64,000 nucleotides of DNA from CAVXYG01 sp963766005 (GCA_963766005.1 CAVXYG010000005.1:67896-131895), one strand, 5' to 3'; numbered from the stretch's first letter, positions 1 through 9,100 are shown. Numbers and translations: made by a program. Notes: a model not told the origin generated them from the sequence alone.

Positions 1-873
1 CCCGGCGCGGTCTACGACGGCTACGAGTTCGTCAACAACGTCGAGGTCCGGGCACCGGGAGTGCAGATCAAGAACAGCTACATCAAGGGCGCGCCGACCT
101 ACCCGAACGACTCCGCCCTGGTGTTGATCTACGACAATGATCTCAACGACAACATCATCCCGTCGGCGGAGATCTCCAACTCCACGCTGATCCCGCAGAC
201 CAAGACCCGTGAGATCGACGGTGTGCGCGGCTCCAACTGGACCCTGCGCGAGTCGGAGATCACCGGCACCGTGGACGGTGGGCATATTTGGGGCCGTGGC
301 GGCCGCACCGACCCGACTGCCGGAAACGTCACGATCCAGCGCTCCTGGATTCACGACACGGTCTACTACTTCCCGGACGACAACCACGATGACGGCACCC
401 ATAACGACGGTATCCAGATCCGGGGCGGCAGCAACTTCGTCTTTATCGGCAACCGGTTCGATGGGACGATTCGCAACGCGGTGGTGCAGGTGACCCAGGC
501 CACGCAGGACGTCGCCAACATGTACATCGTCGGCAACTTCATCTCCGGCGGCGCCTGCTCGCTGAACCTCGCGGACGAGAAGGGTCCGGAGGCGATCGAG
601 AACGTACAGATCCACGCCAACTTCTTCGAGCGCGGCAGCACGTACTTCAAGGATTGCGCCCACATCATCAGCGAGCGGACCTTCGCCATCACCCAGGCTC
701 AGTACAACTTCTGGAGCAACCTGAGTGATCCCCCGCCGATCGCGATCGATGCCATCGGCATCAACGGGTGGAGCCGCTGCCCCAGCGGGCAACCGCGCAA
801 CGATGAATGGCCGGTCCAGGAGGGTTGGGTGGACCAGTTCGGCAACCCGAACGCGGCCCACGATTCCTGCTGA
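1..873 (+). CDS. Right-handed beta-helix repeat protein (5' partial)
   Basis: The reading frame is open at the window edge, so the start and any signal peptide lie upstream; the 290 visible residues end at TGA 871-873. The sequence has the short repeating rungs rich in Asn, Gly and Val seen in parallel beta-helix proteins (for example VQIKNSYI, NVTIQRSWI, NFVFIGNRF, VQIHANFFE) and few charged long helices. Such folds occur in polysaccharide lyases and surface carbohydrate-binding proteins of actinomycetes. Paired Cys residues near the end suggest an exported protein. No catalytic motif of a known lyase family was identified, so only the fold is called. A diverged paralogue follows, and a GC-rich hairpin lies 16 nt after the stop. 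Confidence 0.75.
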   Translation, partial: PGAVYDGYEFVNNVEVRAPGVQIKNSYIKGAPTYPNDSALVLIYDNDLNDNIIPSAEISNSTLIPQTKTREIDGVRGSNWTLRESEITGTVDGGHIWGRGGRTDPTAGNVTIQRSWIHDTVYYFPDDNHDDGTHNDGIQIRGGSNFVFIGNRFDGTIRNAVVQVTQATQDVANMYIVGNFISGGACSLNLADEKGPEAIENVQIHANFFERGSTYFKDCAHIISERTFAITQAQYNFWSNLSDPPPIAIDAIGINGWSRCPSGQPRNDEWPVQEGWVDQFGNPNAAHDSC

Positions 874-888
874 GGTAGCCAGCAACAA

Positions 889-929
889 CACCGCCGGCCG
901 GGTCCCACTGGGGATCCAGGCCGGCGGTG
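889..929 (+). terminator. Hairpin after the beta-helix gene
   Basis: Perfect 11-bp inverted repeat CACCGCCGGCC (889-899) and GGCCGGCGGTG (919-929) with a 19-nt loop, just downstream of the stop codon. There is no U-tract, as is common for actinobacterial terminators. Confidence 0.6.
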
Positions 930-989
930 CTGTCTAGCCGGCGCTTCGGCACGCATGAGGCACTGCGGTCCCCTAGCGTTCGACTCCTT

Positions 990-1682
990 GATCGGGGCAG
1001 CACCATCCCCTACCCCGATGACAGCTTCGGCGGATCTGGCCGCAACCGGCTCATCATCCGGACCCCGGGGGCGGTCTACGACGGATACGAGTTCCACAAC
1101 CTCGTCGAGGTACGGGCGCCCGGCGTTGCTCCCGCAACAGCTCCTTCCTCGGCCCCCGCGTCATCCCGCGGGAGTCCGATGGTGACGTTGCCGGCCGTCG
1201 GGTTCAAGGACGACGACAACCACCCCGATGGCACGCACAACGACGCGGTCCAGATCCGCTCCGGCAAGCACATCCAAATGCTGGGCAACCGGTTCGACGG
1301 CACGCTGCGCAACTCGGTGGTGCAGGTGACCACCGCCCGCGGCGATGTCAGCGATGTCTCGATCGTGGGCAACGACATCTCCGACGGTGCCTGTTCGGTC
1401 AATGTCGACGACACCAAGGGCCCCGGCCCGGTCACCGGCCTGCGCATCTCGCTGAACATCTTCGAGCGAGGCAGCACCTCCTGCAAGGACTGCGCCGACA
1501 TCGTTGCGCCGCGCACCTTCGCCGACACGACCGTGAAGTACGACTTCTGGGCCGACTTCAGCGATCCGCCGCCGATCCGGCTGAACGGCGACCCGAGCGA
1601 AGGTTGGGCGATCGGGCCAAACGGCGACCGCTCCAACGTCCAGTGGCCGACCGCCGAGGACTGGTTGGAGCAGTGCAACTGA
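990..1682 (+). pseudogene. Decayed second right-handed beta-helix gene
   Basis: The C-terminal half (about 1210-1682) aligns with the preceding gene at roughly half identity, sharing NRFDGT, FERGST, CKDCA/FKDCA and SDPPPI. The block PGAVYDGYEF...VRAPGV (about 1066-1130) matches the first residues of the window. Between them the frame carries low-complexity Ala/Pro/Ser sequence, while another frame reads RNSSFLGPRVIPRESDG, the expected beta-helix continuation. About 80 residues present in the upstream copy are missing. No signal peptide or credible start is present; the only in-frame GTG lies inside the upstream terminator hairpin. I therefore read it as a 5'-truncated, internally deleted and frameshifted paralogue. 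A sequencing error could explain the frameshift but not the deletion. It ends at TGA 1680-1682, facing rmlA. Confidence 0.6.
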
Positions 1683-1703
1683 CCCCCGCCCGGGTGAGGG
1701 CGG

Positions 1704-2567
1704 CTACTCCGCGAGCAGGCCGTTCAGGTAGCTGCCGTAGCCGCTCTTCACCAGGGGCGCGGCCAGCGCCTCGAGTTCAGCGTCGCTGATCCAGCCGTTG
1801 CGCCAGGCGATCTCCTCCAGGCAGGAGACCTTCACGCCCTGTCGGTCCTCCAGCACCCGCACATACTCCCCAGCGTCCTGCAGGCTGCTGAACGTGCCGG
1901 TGTCCAGCCATGCCGTTCCGCGCTCCAGAACCGTCACGTGCAGTCGGCCCTGTCGCAGATAGGCGTCGTTGACCGCCGTGATCTCCAACTCGCCGCGCGC
2001 GCTGGGGGTGATCGTCTTGGCGATGTCGACGACGTCCGCGTCGTAGAAGTACAGGCCGGGCACGGCGAACTTGCTCTTGGGCCTGGTCGGCTTCTCCTCG
2101 ATCGACAGCACGGTGCCGTCCTCGGCGAACTCCACCACGCCGTATTCGGTCGGGTTGGCGACCTGATAGGCGAAGACGTGGCCGCCTTCGATGTCGGTGA
2201 GCGTCGTCAGCTGCGAGCCCAGCCCCGGGCCGTGGAAGATGTTGTCCCCCAGCACGAGCGCCGCGGCGTCGCCGGCCAGGAAGTCCTCGCCCAGCAGGAA
2301 CGCCTGCGCCAGGCCCTCCGGCCGTTCCTGGACCACGTAGGAGTAGTGCATCCCCAACTCGGAGCCGTCGCCGAGCAGCCGGTGGAATGCCGACTGCTCC
2401 TCCGGCGTCGTGATGACGAGGATCTCCCGCAGCCCGGCGGACATCAAGGTCCCGATCGGGTAGTGGACCATCGGCTTGTCGTAGACGGGCAGCAGTTGCT
2501 TGCTGACACCGCGCGTGATTGGCCAGAGGCGTGAGCCGGTCCCGCCGGCGAGAACGATTCCCTTCAC
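1704..2567 (-). CDS. rmlA: Glucose-1-phosphate thymidylyltransferase
   Basis: 287-residue enzyme catalysing dTTP + glucose-1-phosphate to dTDP-glucose, the first step of dTDP-L-rhamnose synthesis for cell-wall or surface polysaccharide. The N-terminus has the nucleotidyltransferase signature GGTGSRLWP (residues 8-16) followed by SKQLLP with the catalytic Lys, and further on LGDNIFHG, EEKP and WLDTGTF, all typical of RmlA; length matches the family. The GTG start at 2567 was chosen because MKGIVLAGG is the normal N-terminus and a TATGGT hexamer lies 6 nt upstream, implying a leaderless message. It is divergent from rmlB with 61 bp between them. Confidence 0.95.
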   Translation of the reverse strand: MKGIVLAGGTGSRLWPITRGVSKQLLPVYDKPMVHYPIGTLMSAGLREILVITTPEEQSAFHRLLGDGSELGMHYSYVVQERPEGLAQAFLLGEDFLAGDAAALVLGDNIFHGPGLGSQLTTLTDIEGGHVFAYQVANPTEYGVVEFAEDGTVLSIEEKPTRPKSKFAVPGLYFYDADVVDIAKTITPSARGELEITAVNDAYLRQGRLHVTVLERGTAWLDTGTFSSLQDAGEYVRVLEDRQGVKVSCLEEIAWRNGWISDAELEALAAPLVKSGYGSYLNGLLAE

Positions 2568-2573
2568 GCGCGC

Positions 2574-2579
2574 ACCATA
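2574..2579 (-). promoter_or_regulatory. Leaderless -10 element of rmlA
   Basis: On the minus strand TATGGT is followed by 6 nt and then the GTG start of rmlA, the spacing expected if transcription begins at the start codon. Confidence 0.5.
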
Positions 2580-2615
2580 CCGCTTGCCGTCCGGCGAACC
2601 CCGGCGTTGCACGGA

Positions 2616-2621
2616 TAGCCT
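2616..2621 (+). promoter_or_regulatory. Leaderless -10 element of rmlB
   Basis: TAGCCT followed by 7 nt and the ATG of rmlB. It forms a compact divergent promoter region with that of rmlA. Confidence 0.5.
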
Positions 2622-2628
2622 GTGACGC

Positions 2629-3618
2629 ATGCGAATCTTGGTCACCGGCGCAGCCGGGTTCATCGGCTCCAACTATGTCCGGCGGCTCCTCGGCGGGGCG
2701 TACCCCGGCCATGAGGCCACCAGCGTCACCGTGCTCGACGCGCTCACCTACGCCGGCACACTGACGAACCTGGCATCCGTGGCGGACAACCCCCGCTACA
2801 CCTTCGTGCAGGGCGATATCCGCGACGGGGACCTGCTGGCCGACCTCGTCCCCGGTCACGACGCGATCGTGCACTTCGCCGCGGAGTCGCATGTCGACCG
2901 TTCCATCACCGGCGCGGCGGACTTCGTGCTCACCAACGTGCTCGGGACCCAGAAACTGCTGCAGGCCGCGCTCGACGGCGGCGTGGGGAAGTTCGTGCAC
3001 GTCTCCACCGACGAGGTCTACGGATCCATCGACGAGGGATCGTGGGCCGAGGACCGGCCGCTGGAGCCCAACTCGCCCTACTCGGCGAGCAAGGCCTCCT
3101 CCGACCTGGTCGCGCGAGCCTACGGCCGCACGTTCGGGATGGACGTCTCCATCACGCGCTGCTCGAACAACTACGGGCCCCACCAGTTCCCCGAGAAGGT
3201 GATCCCGCTGTTCGTCACCAACCTGATGGACGGCAAGAAGGTGCCGCTCTACGGCGACGGGCTCAACATCCGCGATTGGCTCCACGTCGACGACCACTGC
3301 CGCGGCATCCAGCTCGTGCTCGACGGCGGTCGACCCGGCGAGATCTACAACATCGGCGGCGGAACCGAGTTGACGAACATGGAACTCACCGGACTGCTGC
3401 TCGAGGCGATGGGCGTGGGCTGGGAGATGGTCGATCGGGTTGCCGACCGCAAGGGCCACGACCGGCGCTACTCGGTGGATATCGGCAAGATCTCTGCCGA
3501 GCTCGGCTACCGCCCGCAGGTACCGTTCGAGCAGGGACTGGCCGACACGGTGCAGTGGTACCGCGAGCACGAGACCTGGTGGCGCCCGTTGAAGGAAGGG
3601 ACGGCGGCAGCGCGATGA
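2629..3618 (+). CDS. rmlB: dTDP-glucose 4,6-dehydratase
   Basis: 329-residue extended short-chain dehydrogenase converting dTDP-glucose to dTDP-4-keto-6-deoxyglucose. The Rossmann motif GAAGFIGSN is at residues 7-15, the STDEVYG block carrying the Thr-Asp-Glu catalytic set at about 126-132, and the YSASK Tyr/Lys pair at 151/155; the NNYGPHQFPEK segment is characteristic of RmlB. Its stop codon overlaps the ATG of rmlD (ATGA), so the two are translationally coupled. The start is supported by a TANNNT hexamer 7 nt upstream. Confidence 0.96.
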   Translation: MRILVTGAAGFIGSNYVRRLLGGAYPGHEATSVTVLDALTYAGTLTNLASVADNPRYTFVQGDIRDGDLLADLVPGHDAIVHFAAESHVDRSITGAADFVLTNVLGTQKLLQAALDGGVGKFVHVSTDEVYGSIDEGSWAEDRPLEPNSPYSASKASSDLVARAYGRTFGMDVSITRCSNNYGPHQFPEKVIPLFVTNLMDGKKVPLYGDGLNIRDWLHVDDHCRGIQLVLDGGRPGEIYNIGGGTELTNMELTGLLLEAMGVGWEMVDRVADRKGHDRRYSVDIGKISAELGYRPQVPFEQGLADTVQWYREHETWWRPLKEGTAAAR

Positions 3619-4460
3619 AGTGGTTGATTATCGGATCCAAAGGCCAGTTGGGCAGCGACCTCATGGAGTTGCTCGCCGACGATGCGGTGGGCCTCGACCT
3701 GCCCGACATCGACATCACGTCGCGGAGCTCGGTTGACGCCGTCCTGACGCGAGTCGAGCCGGATGTCGTCGTCAACGCCGCCGCCTACACCGCTGTCGAT
3801 GCTGCGGAGTCCGACGAGCCGACCGCGTTCGCGGTGAACGGCACCGGCCCGGCGAACCTGGCATCGGCGTGCGCGGCGCGCCCGGATGTGGTGCTGGTGC
3901 AGATCAGCACCGACTACGTCTTCGACGGCGAGAGCAGCCAGCCCTACGACGAAGCCGACCCCCCGAACCCGGTCTCGGCCTACGGCCGGACGAAGCTGGC
4001 CGGCGAGCGCGCGGTACTCGACCAGCTTCCGGAGCGTTCCTACGTGGTGCGCACGGCCTGGCTCTACGGCCAGCACGGCGCCAACTTCGTCAAGACGATG
4101 TTGAAGCTGGAATCCACCATGGAGACCGTCTCGGTGGTCAACGACCAGCGCGGCCAGCCCACCTGGAGCCGGGACCTGGCCGAACAGATCGTGGCTCTGG
4201 TGACGGCGCAGGCCCCGCCTGGCATCTACCACGGGACCAATAGCGGGGATGTGACGTGGCACGGCTTCACCCAGGAGATCTATCGCCTGGTCGATGCAGA
4301 CCCCGCCCGCGTGCTGCCGACGACGAGCGAGGAGTTCAAGCGACCGGCACCCCGGCCCACCAACTCCGTCCTCGGCCACCGGCGCTGGCAGGATGCGGGC
4401 ATCCGCGAGATGCGGCCTTGGCAGGACGCGCTCGCCGAGGCCCTGCCTCGACTGCGGTAG
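3615..4460 (+). CDS. rmlD: dTDP-4-dehydrorhamnose reductase
   Basis: 281-residue NADPH-dependent reductase for the last step of dTDP-L-rhamnose synthesis. It begins MKWLIIGSKGQLGSDL with the GxxGxxG nucleotide-binding motif, contains VNAAAYTAVDAAE, STDYVFDG and the catalytic YGRTK, and ends with the PRPTNSVL region typical of RmlD. It overlaps rmlB by 4 nt. The 3,5-epimerase gene rmlC, needed between RmlB and RmlD, is not in this window; RmlD itself shows no fused epimerase domain, so rmlC must lie elsewhere. Confidence 0.95.
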   Translation: MKWLIIGSKGQLGSDLMELLADDAVGLDLPDIDITSRSSVDAVLTRVEPDVVVNAAAYTAVDAAESDEPTAFAVNGTGPANLASACAARPDVVLVQISTDYVFDGESSQPYDEADPPNPVSAYGRTKLAGERAVLDQLPERSYVVRTAWLYGQHGANFVKTMLKLESTMETVSVVNDQRGQPTWSRDLAEQIVALVTAQAPPGIYHGTNSGDVTWHGFTQEIYRLVDADPARVLPTTSEEFKRPAPRPTNSVLGHRRWQDAGIREMRPWQDALAEALPRLR

Positions 4461-5036
4461 GCCTCGGCGAGGTTGCCGGGCTCAGGGAGCGGGCCAGGTG
4501 GAGTTGGGCCGGGATCTCGGCGAGGTTGGCTGATCGGTTTCGGCACCCTCCTGGCCGCGAGCATCGGACGAGGTGCGAGCCTCGCCACACCAGATCGCGC
4601 TCCGGGACCAGCCCCGCCCCAGAGCGCGGCAGGCTCTTGCGCACGCCGCCGATCCAGCGTCGCCGCCCGGTCATCGGGGGCGGCATCGCCGATACCGCCC
4701 GAGACTGGAGCGAAACGCGGCGCGGCTAGGGCCAAGGCGATGGCATGCGCCGCCCTCAGCGGCAGGCACCGGTCGATGCCATCCCGGAGGCCGACGGTGA
4801 GCCCGACACCGCCGACCATCGTGCACGCCCCCTCGAGCACCCGTTGAGGCGATCCCGGGGCACCATCCGGCGGCGCCGAGGCGGGGCGGGCCGGGCGGAC
4901 CGGCATCGGCCCACCTCCGCGCCACAACGCGACGTGCTCCTCGGGGCGCTCCGCCTGCTGGGCGTCCCGGTTCGTGGGAGTGGCGAGCACCACCGGGCTG
5001 CCGGTGCCGACTGCGCCACGCTCGCCCGTGAGGCAG
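4461..5036 (+). other. Non-coding interval between rmlD and the MFS gene
   Basis: About 575 bp without a convincing gene on either strand: the open frames here have Arg/Ala/Pro-rich composition and no recognisable motif. A 13-nt direct repeat CTCGGCGAGGTTG occurs at 4463-4475 and 4516-4528. No terminator, RNA or mobile element was recognised. Confidence 0.5.
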
Positions 5037-5042
5037 TACGTT
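5037..5042 (+). promoter_or_regulatory. Leaderless -10 element of the MFS gene
   Basis: TACGTT with 6 nt to GTG 5049. This decides the start against the upstream in-frame GTG at 4974, which has neither a Shine-Dalgarno nor a hexamer. Confidence 0.5.
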
Positions 5043-5048
5043 GACCGG

Positions 5049-6479
5049 GTGGATCCGCGGCTTCGCTACGGCACCGCACCGGCGCGATCGGTGCTGGCAG
5101 CCACGATTCTCGCCAGCGGAATGGCATTCCTGGACGGCAGCGTGGTCACGGTGGCCCTGCCCCGGATCGAAGAGGATCTCGGGGGCGGCTTCGCCACGAT
5201 GCAGTGGGTCACCGACGGATACCTGCTGACGCTGGGATCCCTGGTACTGATCGGCGGCGCCCTGGGCGACCTCTTGGGCCGCCGACGGGTGTTCCTGTGG
5301 GGGATCGCGGCGTTCGCCGTGACATCGGTGCTGTGCGGTCTGGCGCCGACGGCCGCGACCCTGATCGCGGCTCGGGCGCTGCAGGGCTGCGCCGCAGCGC
5401 TGATGGTGCCAGCGAGCCTGTCAATCCTGTCGACCGTGTTCGCCGGCGCCGATCGCGGCCGTGCCATCGGGTTGTGGTCGGGGCTGTCGGGCATCACCAC
5501 GGCCGCCGGCCCCGTGGTCGGCGGCGCCCTCGTCGACCTCGACGATGCGGGCTGGCGGGCCGTGTTCCTGCTCAACATCCCGCTCGGCTTGGTCAGTTGG
5601 CTCCTGGCCCGACGCGACATCCCCGACATCGCCGGTTCGCGCACCGAGGAGCCGTTGGGCAGACAACTGGACGTCCTGGGCGGGCTGTTGGCGGTCGGTG
5701 GACTGGCACTGCTGGTCGTCGCGCTCATCGAGTCGGCCCGCATCGGCGCCGCCGCAGCAATCGGTGCCGGCGCCGTGGGCCTGGCGAGCCTGGCCGCGTT
5801 CGTCGTCGTGGAGCACCGTCGGCAGTCCACGCGCCGGCCGCCACCGATGATGCCGCCGGCGCTGTTCGCCATCCGGTCCTTCGCGGTGGCGAACGTGCAG
5901 ACGTTCGTCGTCTACGGTGCGCTCGGGGCTATCCTGCTGCTGCTCACCGTGGTGCTGCAGATCGGCCTCGGGTGGACGGCGACGGGCGCGGGGGCGGCGA
6001 CGGTGCCGATCACGATCATCCTCGCTCTCGGATCCTCGAGGGCGGGCGCGCTGCTGCCGGTGCTCGGCGCCCGGGCCATGTTGACGGCGGGGCCGATCAT
6101 CATGGCGATCGGCATCGCGGTGCTCGCCGGGATCGGCCCCGGATCGACGTTCCTGTTCCCCGTGCTGCCGGGTCTGGTGCTGTTCTCCATCGGCCTCACC
6201 CTGCTGGTGGCACCGATCACGACAACGGCCCTGGGCGACATCCCGGAGCAGCAGTCCGGCGTCGGATCCGGGGTGAACAACGCCATTGCCCGTACCGCCG
6301 GACTCATCGCCATCGCCGCGGTGCCGCTCGTCGCCCAACTCGACTCGACATCGGGCGCCGACGCGCTCTTCAGCGCCTACACCCGCGCCGTCCTGCTGTG
6401 CGCGGCGCTGTGCCTGCTCGGGGCGCTGGTTGCCTGGGTCGGCTATCCGGCACGCAGCGGCAGCCCAGCCGATCGGTAG
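5049..6479 (+). CDS. MFS drug/metabolite exporter, DHA2 (14-TM) type
   Basis: 476-residue inner-membrane antiporter. The first helix region ASGMAFLDGSVVTVALP resembles the DHA2 motif D1, GDLLGRRRVF is motif A in the loop between helices 2 and 3, and ARALQGCAAALMVPASL is motif B in helix 4. About 14 hydrophobic segments can be counted, as in EmrB/QacA-type proteins that export hydrophobic or cationic compounds with proton exchange. The substrate cannot be told. The GTG at 5049 (start VDPRLRYG) is preferred for its leaderless promoter; an alternative start at 4974 would add 25 polar residues. The DevR-like gene follows 122 bp downstream on the same strand. Confidence 0.85.
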   Translation: MDPRLRYGTAPARSVLAATILASGMAFLDGSVVTVALPRIEEDLGGGFATMQWVTDGYLLTLGSLVLIGGALGDLLGRRRVFLWGIAAFAVTSVLCGLAPTAATLIAARALQGCAAALMVPASLSILSTVFAGADRGRAIGLWSGLSGITTAAGPVVGGALVDLDDAGWRAVFLLNIPLGLVSWLLARRDIPDIAGSRTEEPLGRQLDVLGGLLAVGGLALLVVALIESARIGAAAAIGAGAVGLASLAAFVVVEHRRQSTRRPPPMMPPALFAIRSFAVANVQTFVVYGALGAILLLLTVVLQIGLGWTATGAGAATVPITIILALGSSRAGALLPVLGARAMLTAGPIIMAIGIAVLAGIGPGSTFLFPVLPGLVLFSIGLTLLVAPITTTALGDIPEQQSGVGSGVNNAIARTAGLIAIAAVPLVAQLDSTSGADALFSAYTRAVLLCAALCLLGALVAWVGYPARSGSPADR

Positions 6480-6601
6480 TCGGCAACCAGCTCCCCCGGC
6501 GCGCGCGGGACCGGACCGTCGATGGTCGAGATCGTCCGCGTCGGCGCGACTCGTCCACGGGTGCTGCGTCGGCGCACCGACGGACGCGCCACACTGGTGG
6601 C

Positions 6602-7255
6602 ATGACGATTCGCGTCTTCCTCCTCGACGATCACGAGATCGTGCGCCGCGGGCTTGCCGAACTGCTGGAACTCGAGCGCGACATCGAGGTCGTCGGCGAG
6701 GCGGGGACCAAAGCCGATGCGCTGCACCGGCTGCCCGCCTGCCATCCCGATGTGGCGATCCTCGACGTGAGGCTGCCCGATGGCAGCGGGATCGAGGTCT
6801 GTCGGGAGATCCGCGACGCGATGCCGGGCACCCACGCCTTGATGCTCACGTCCTACGCCGACGATGCGGCCCTCTTCGACGCGATCATGGCCGGGGCCAG
6901 CGGGTACGTGCTCAAGGAGATCCGAGGCAACGCCCTCGTCGACGCCGTCCGCCAGATCGCCTCCGGGCAGAGCCTGCTGGACCCGGCAGCCACCCAGCGC
7001 GTCCTGGACCGGCTGCGCCACGATGACACCGAGGACGAGGAGTTGTCCGGGCTCAGCCGACAGGAGCGCCGCATCCTGGCGCTCATCGGCGAGGGGATGA
7101 CCAACCGGCAGATCGGCGAGGAAATGCACCTGGCGGAGAAGACGGTGAAGAACTACGTGTCCAGCCTGTTGGCCAAGCTCGGGATGTCTCGTCGCACCCA
7201 GGCGGCAGCCTTCGCGGCCCGGCACCCGGACAAGCCGGACCACCCCACCGACTGA
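6602..7255 (+). CDS. DevR/DosR-like response regulator (NarL/FixJ)
   Basis: 217-residue DNA-binding response regulator. The receiver domain (1-115) has acidic residues DD at 9-10, phosphoacceptor D55 (LDVRLPDGSG), T83 and K105. The LuxR-type helix-turn-helix at about 151-203 (LSRQERRILALIGEGMTNRQ, then LAEKTVKNYVSSLLAKLGM) is very close to mycobacterial DevR, which activates dormancy genes under hypoxia, NO or CO. The cognate kinase is presumably the DevS-like protein encoded convergently 163 bp away. CACACT lies 6 nt before the ATG, a one-mismatch version of the TANNNT hexamer used by neighbours. Confidence 0.9.
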   Translation: MTIRVFLLDDHEIVRRGLAELLELERDIEVVGEAGTKADALHRLPACHPDVAILDVRLPDGSGIEVCREIRDAMPGTHALMLTSYADDAALFDAIMAGASGYVLKEIRGNALVDAVRQIASGQSLLDPAATQRVLDRLRHDDTEDEELSGLSRQERRILALIGEGMTNRQIGEEMHLAEKTVKNYVSSLLAKLGMSRRTQAAAFAARHPDKPDHPTD

Positions 7256-7281
7256 GTCGCACGCGTCCCCGGCTGCCGGAG

Positions 7282-7324
7282 CACCGGGCCGACCGAGGCT
7301 ATGGCCGGGACGCCCGGCCCGGTG
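7282..7324. terminator. Hairpin between convergent regulator and kinase genes
   Basis: Perfect 10-bp inverted repeat CACCGGGCCG (7282-7291) and CGGCCCGGTG (7315-7324) with a 23-nt loop, in the interval where the two genes converge. No U-tract, so the call is moderate. Confidence 0.4.
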
Positions 7325-7417
7325 GCATCCGCGCTTCCGGGGCCGATGCCGACATCACGACGCCTCGATTCCGCCTCCCCGCGCGGGCTCCGGGGAACAT
7401 GCCTTGGCCCGCGCTCC

Positions 7418-9100
7418 CTACTGCCGGATCGGCACCGACCAGGACAATCTGCTGCCGCGACCCGAAGGCGCGCGCTCCAGCGAGCTCACACCGCCGCGTT
7501 CGTCAGCGCGGGCGGCGAGGTTGGCGATCCCCGACTGCCGCGTCACCGACGGCGGGGGTCCGACGCCATCGTCGGTCACGGCCAGGAAGACTAGGGCGTC
7601 GTCCGCTCGGACCTCCACGACGACCTTGCTGGCCAAGGCGTGCCGGGCGGCGTTGCTCAAGCCCTCGCGCACGGCGGCCATGAGGTCCTTGGTGACCTCG
7701 GTGGGCACGGCGTCGATCGGGCCCTGCACGATGAGCTCGGGCGAGAAGCCGAGCAGCACAGCCGACTGGGCCATCTCCCGCTGCAGCTGGGTGAGGGCAT
7801 CGGCTGCCACCACGGTCTCGTGCTGCAGATCGAAGATGGTGCGGCGGATCTCGGAGATCGTCTCGTCGAGGTCGTCGATGGCGCGGGCGACTCGAGATCG
7901 CACGACCGGCGGGATGCCGGAGGAGCGCAGCGCACCCTGCAGCGACATGCCGGTGGCGAAGACGCGCTGGACGACGAGGTCGTGCATGTCCCGGGCGATC
8001 CGGTCGCGATCCCGGTACATCATGAGGCGCTCGTACTCCGAGCGCGCGTCGGCGAGCATGAGGGCGACTGCGGCCTGGGCCGCGAACGCCTCGGCGACCT
8101 CCATCGCGGGGCCGGTGAGTCTGGGGACGTCGTGGTCCCACAGCAGCCCCAGCACTCCCAGGCTTCGCTCCGGGGTGCGCATCGGGATCGCCACGGCAGT
8201 GGCGAACGCCTCGGCTGCCGGTGCTGCAGTCGGTGCGCCCTGCACACCCGGGGCCAGCATGGACTGCCCGGACTCAAAGGCTGCGGACAGCAGACAGCCC
8301 TCCTCGCACGCCAGGCCAAGCCACTGCCCCGCAGAGTCGAGGTGGGTCTCCTCGGAGACAGGGCGCCGCCGGGAGCGGTCGACCGACCAGCGCGCGTCGC
8401 CGATCGAACGTGCGTTGCGGACGTCCACCACCTCGACTACCAGCCGATCGTCGTCCGGAAGGCCGACCAGCGCCACGTCGGCCCCGACCAGGCGACGCGC
8501 CTCGGCAGCAGCAAGTTCCAGCACCTCCAGCGTGGAGGAGCCGGACAGCACTGCGTAGTCGATGGCAGTGGCTGCCCGCTGCCATCGCTCCCGCTGCCGG
8601 GTGCGCTCAAAGGAGCGGTTGTTGCGGATGGCTACCCCGACGGCGTTGGCCAGGGCGACCACGACGGCCTCGTCGGTGTCGCTGAACTCCTCGCCCCCGA
8701 GCTTGTCGGTGAGATAGATGCTCCCGACGGCCTCGCCTTGGATCGTGATCGGTGCCCCGAGGAACGACGTCATCGTCGGATGGTGAGCAGGGAAGCCGAA
8801 CGCCGCCGGATGGTCGGCGATCCGAGCCAACCGCATCGGCCCGGTGCCCCGCGCGAGGACGTGCAGCACACCGCGCCCCGTGGGCAGCGGTCCGATCCGC
8901 TCACGTTGCTCGTCATCGATGCCGCGATAGATGAACTCGCTGACACTGCCGTCGGGCCCGAAGAGCCCCACCGCGCCGTACCTGGCGCCGGTCAGTTCGA
9001 TCGCGGCGTCGATGGCCCGCTGCACCGAGACCATGGTGTCCAGGCCCTCGGCCACGGAGAGCACCGCCGCGAGCGGGTCGAGCCCACCGGAGCGGGTCAT
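7418..9100 (-). CDS. DevS/DosT-like GAF-GAF sensor histidine kinase
   Basis: 560-residue soluble kinase. GAF-A (about 20-160) follows mycobacterial DevS closely (GARYGA, YRGIDDE, GRGV, FLGAPI, YLTDK), and His107 in FPAHHPTM sits where DevS has the heme ligand His149, so oxygen/NO/CO sensing is likely. GAF-B spans about 175-350. The HisKA_3 helix carries His373 in RDRIARDMHDLVVQRVFATG. The ATPase domain has LSNAARHA and DDGVGP. The closing segment NLAARADERGG is also DevS-like. The ATG at 9100 overlaps the TGA of the aminotransferase gene (ATGA), so translation is coupled to that gene rather than to its regulator, which is transcribed from the opposite side. Confidence 0.88.
   Translation of the reverse strand: MTRSGGLDPLAAVLSVAEGLDTMVSVQRAIDAAIELTGARYGAVGLFGPDGSVSEFIYRGIDDEQRERIGPLPTGRGVLHVLARGTGPMRLARIADHPAAFGFPAHHPTMTSFLGAPITIQGEAVGSIYLTDKLGGEEFSDTDEAVVVALANAVGVAIRNNRSFERTRQRERWQRAATAIDYAVLSGSSTLEVLELAAAEARRLVGADVALVGLPDDDRLVVEVVDVRNARSIGDARWSVDRSRRRPVSEETHLDSAGQWLGLACEEGCLLSAAFESGQSMLAPGVQGAPTAAPAAEAFATAVAIPMRTPERSLGVLGLLWDHDVPRLTGPAMEVAEAFAAQAAVALMLADARSEYERLMMYRDRDRIARDMHDLVVQRVFATGMSLQGALRSSGIPPVVRSRVARAIDDLDETISEIRRTIFDLQHETVVAADALTQLQREMAQSAVLLGFSPELIVQGPIDAVPTEVTKDLMAAVREGLSNAARHALASKVVVEVRADDALVFLAVTDDGVGPPPSVTRQSGIANLAARADERGGVSSLERAPSGRGSRLSWSVPIRQ

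Noticed and set aside
927..1682. Intact 251-codon beta-helix gene starting at GTG 927
   Set aside because: The start lies in the terminator hairpin of the previous gene, there is no signal peptide, and about 80 residues are missing with a frame change inside.
4463..4528. 13-nt direct repeat CTCGGCGAGGTTG as mobile-element target duplication
   Set aside because: Only 40 bp separate the copies, with no transposase or inverted repeats between or around them.
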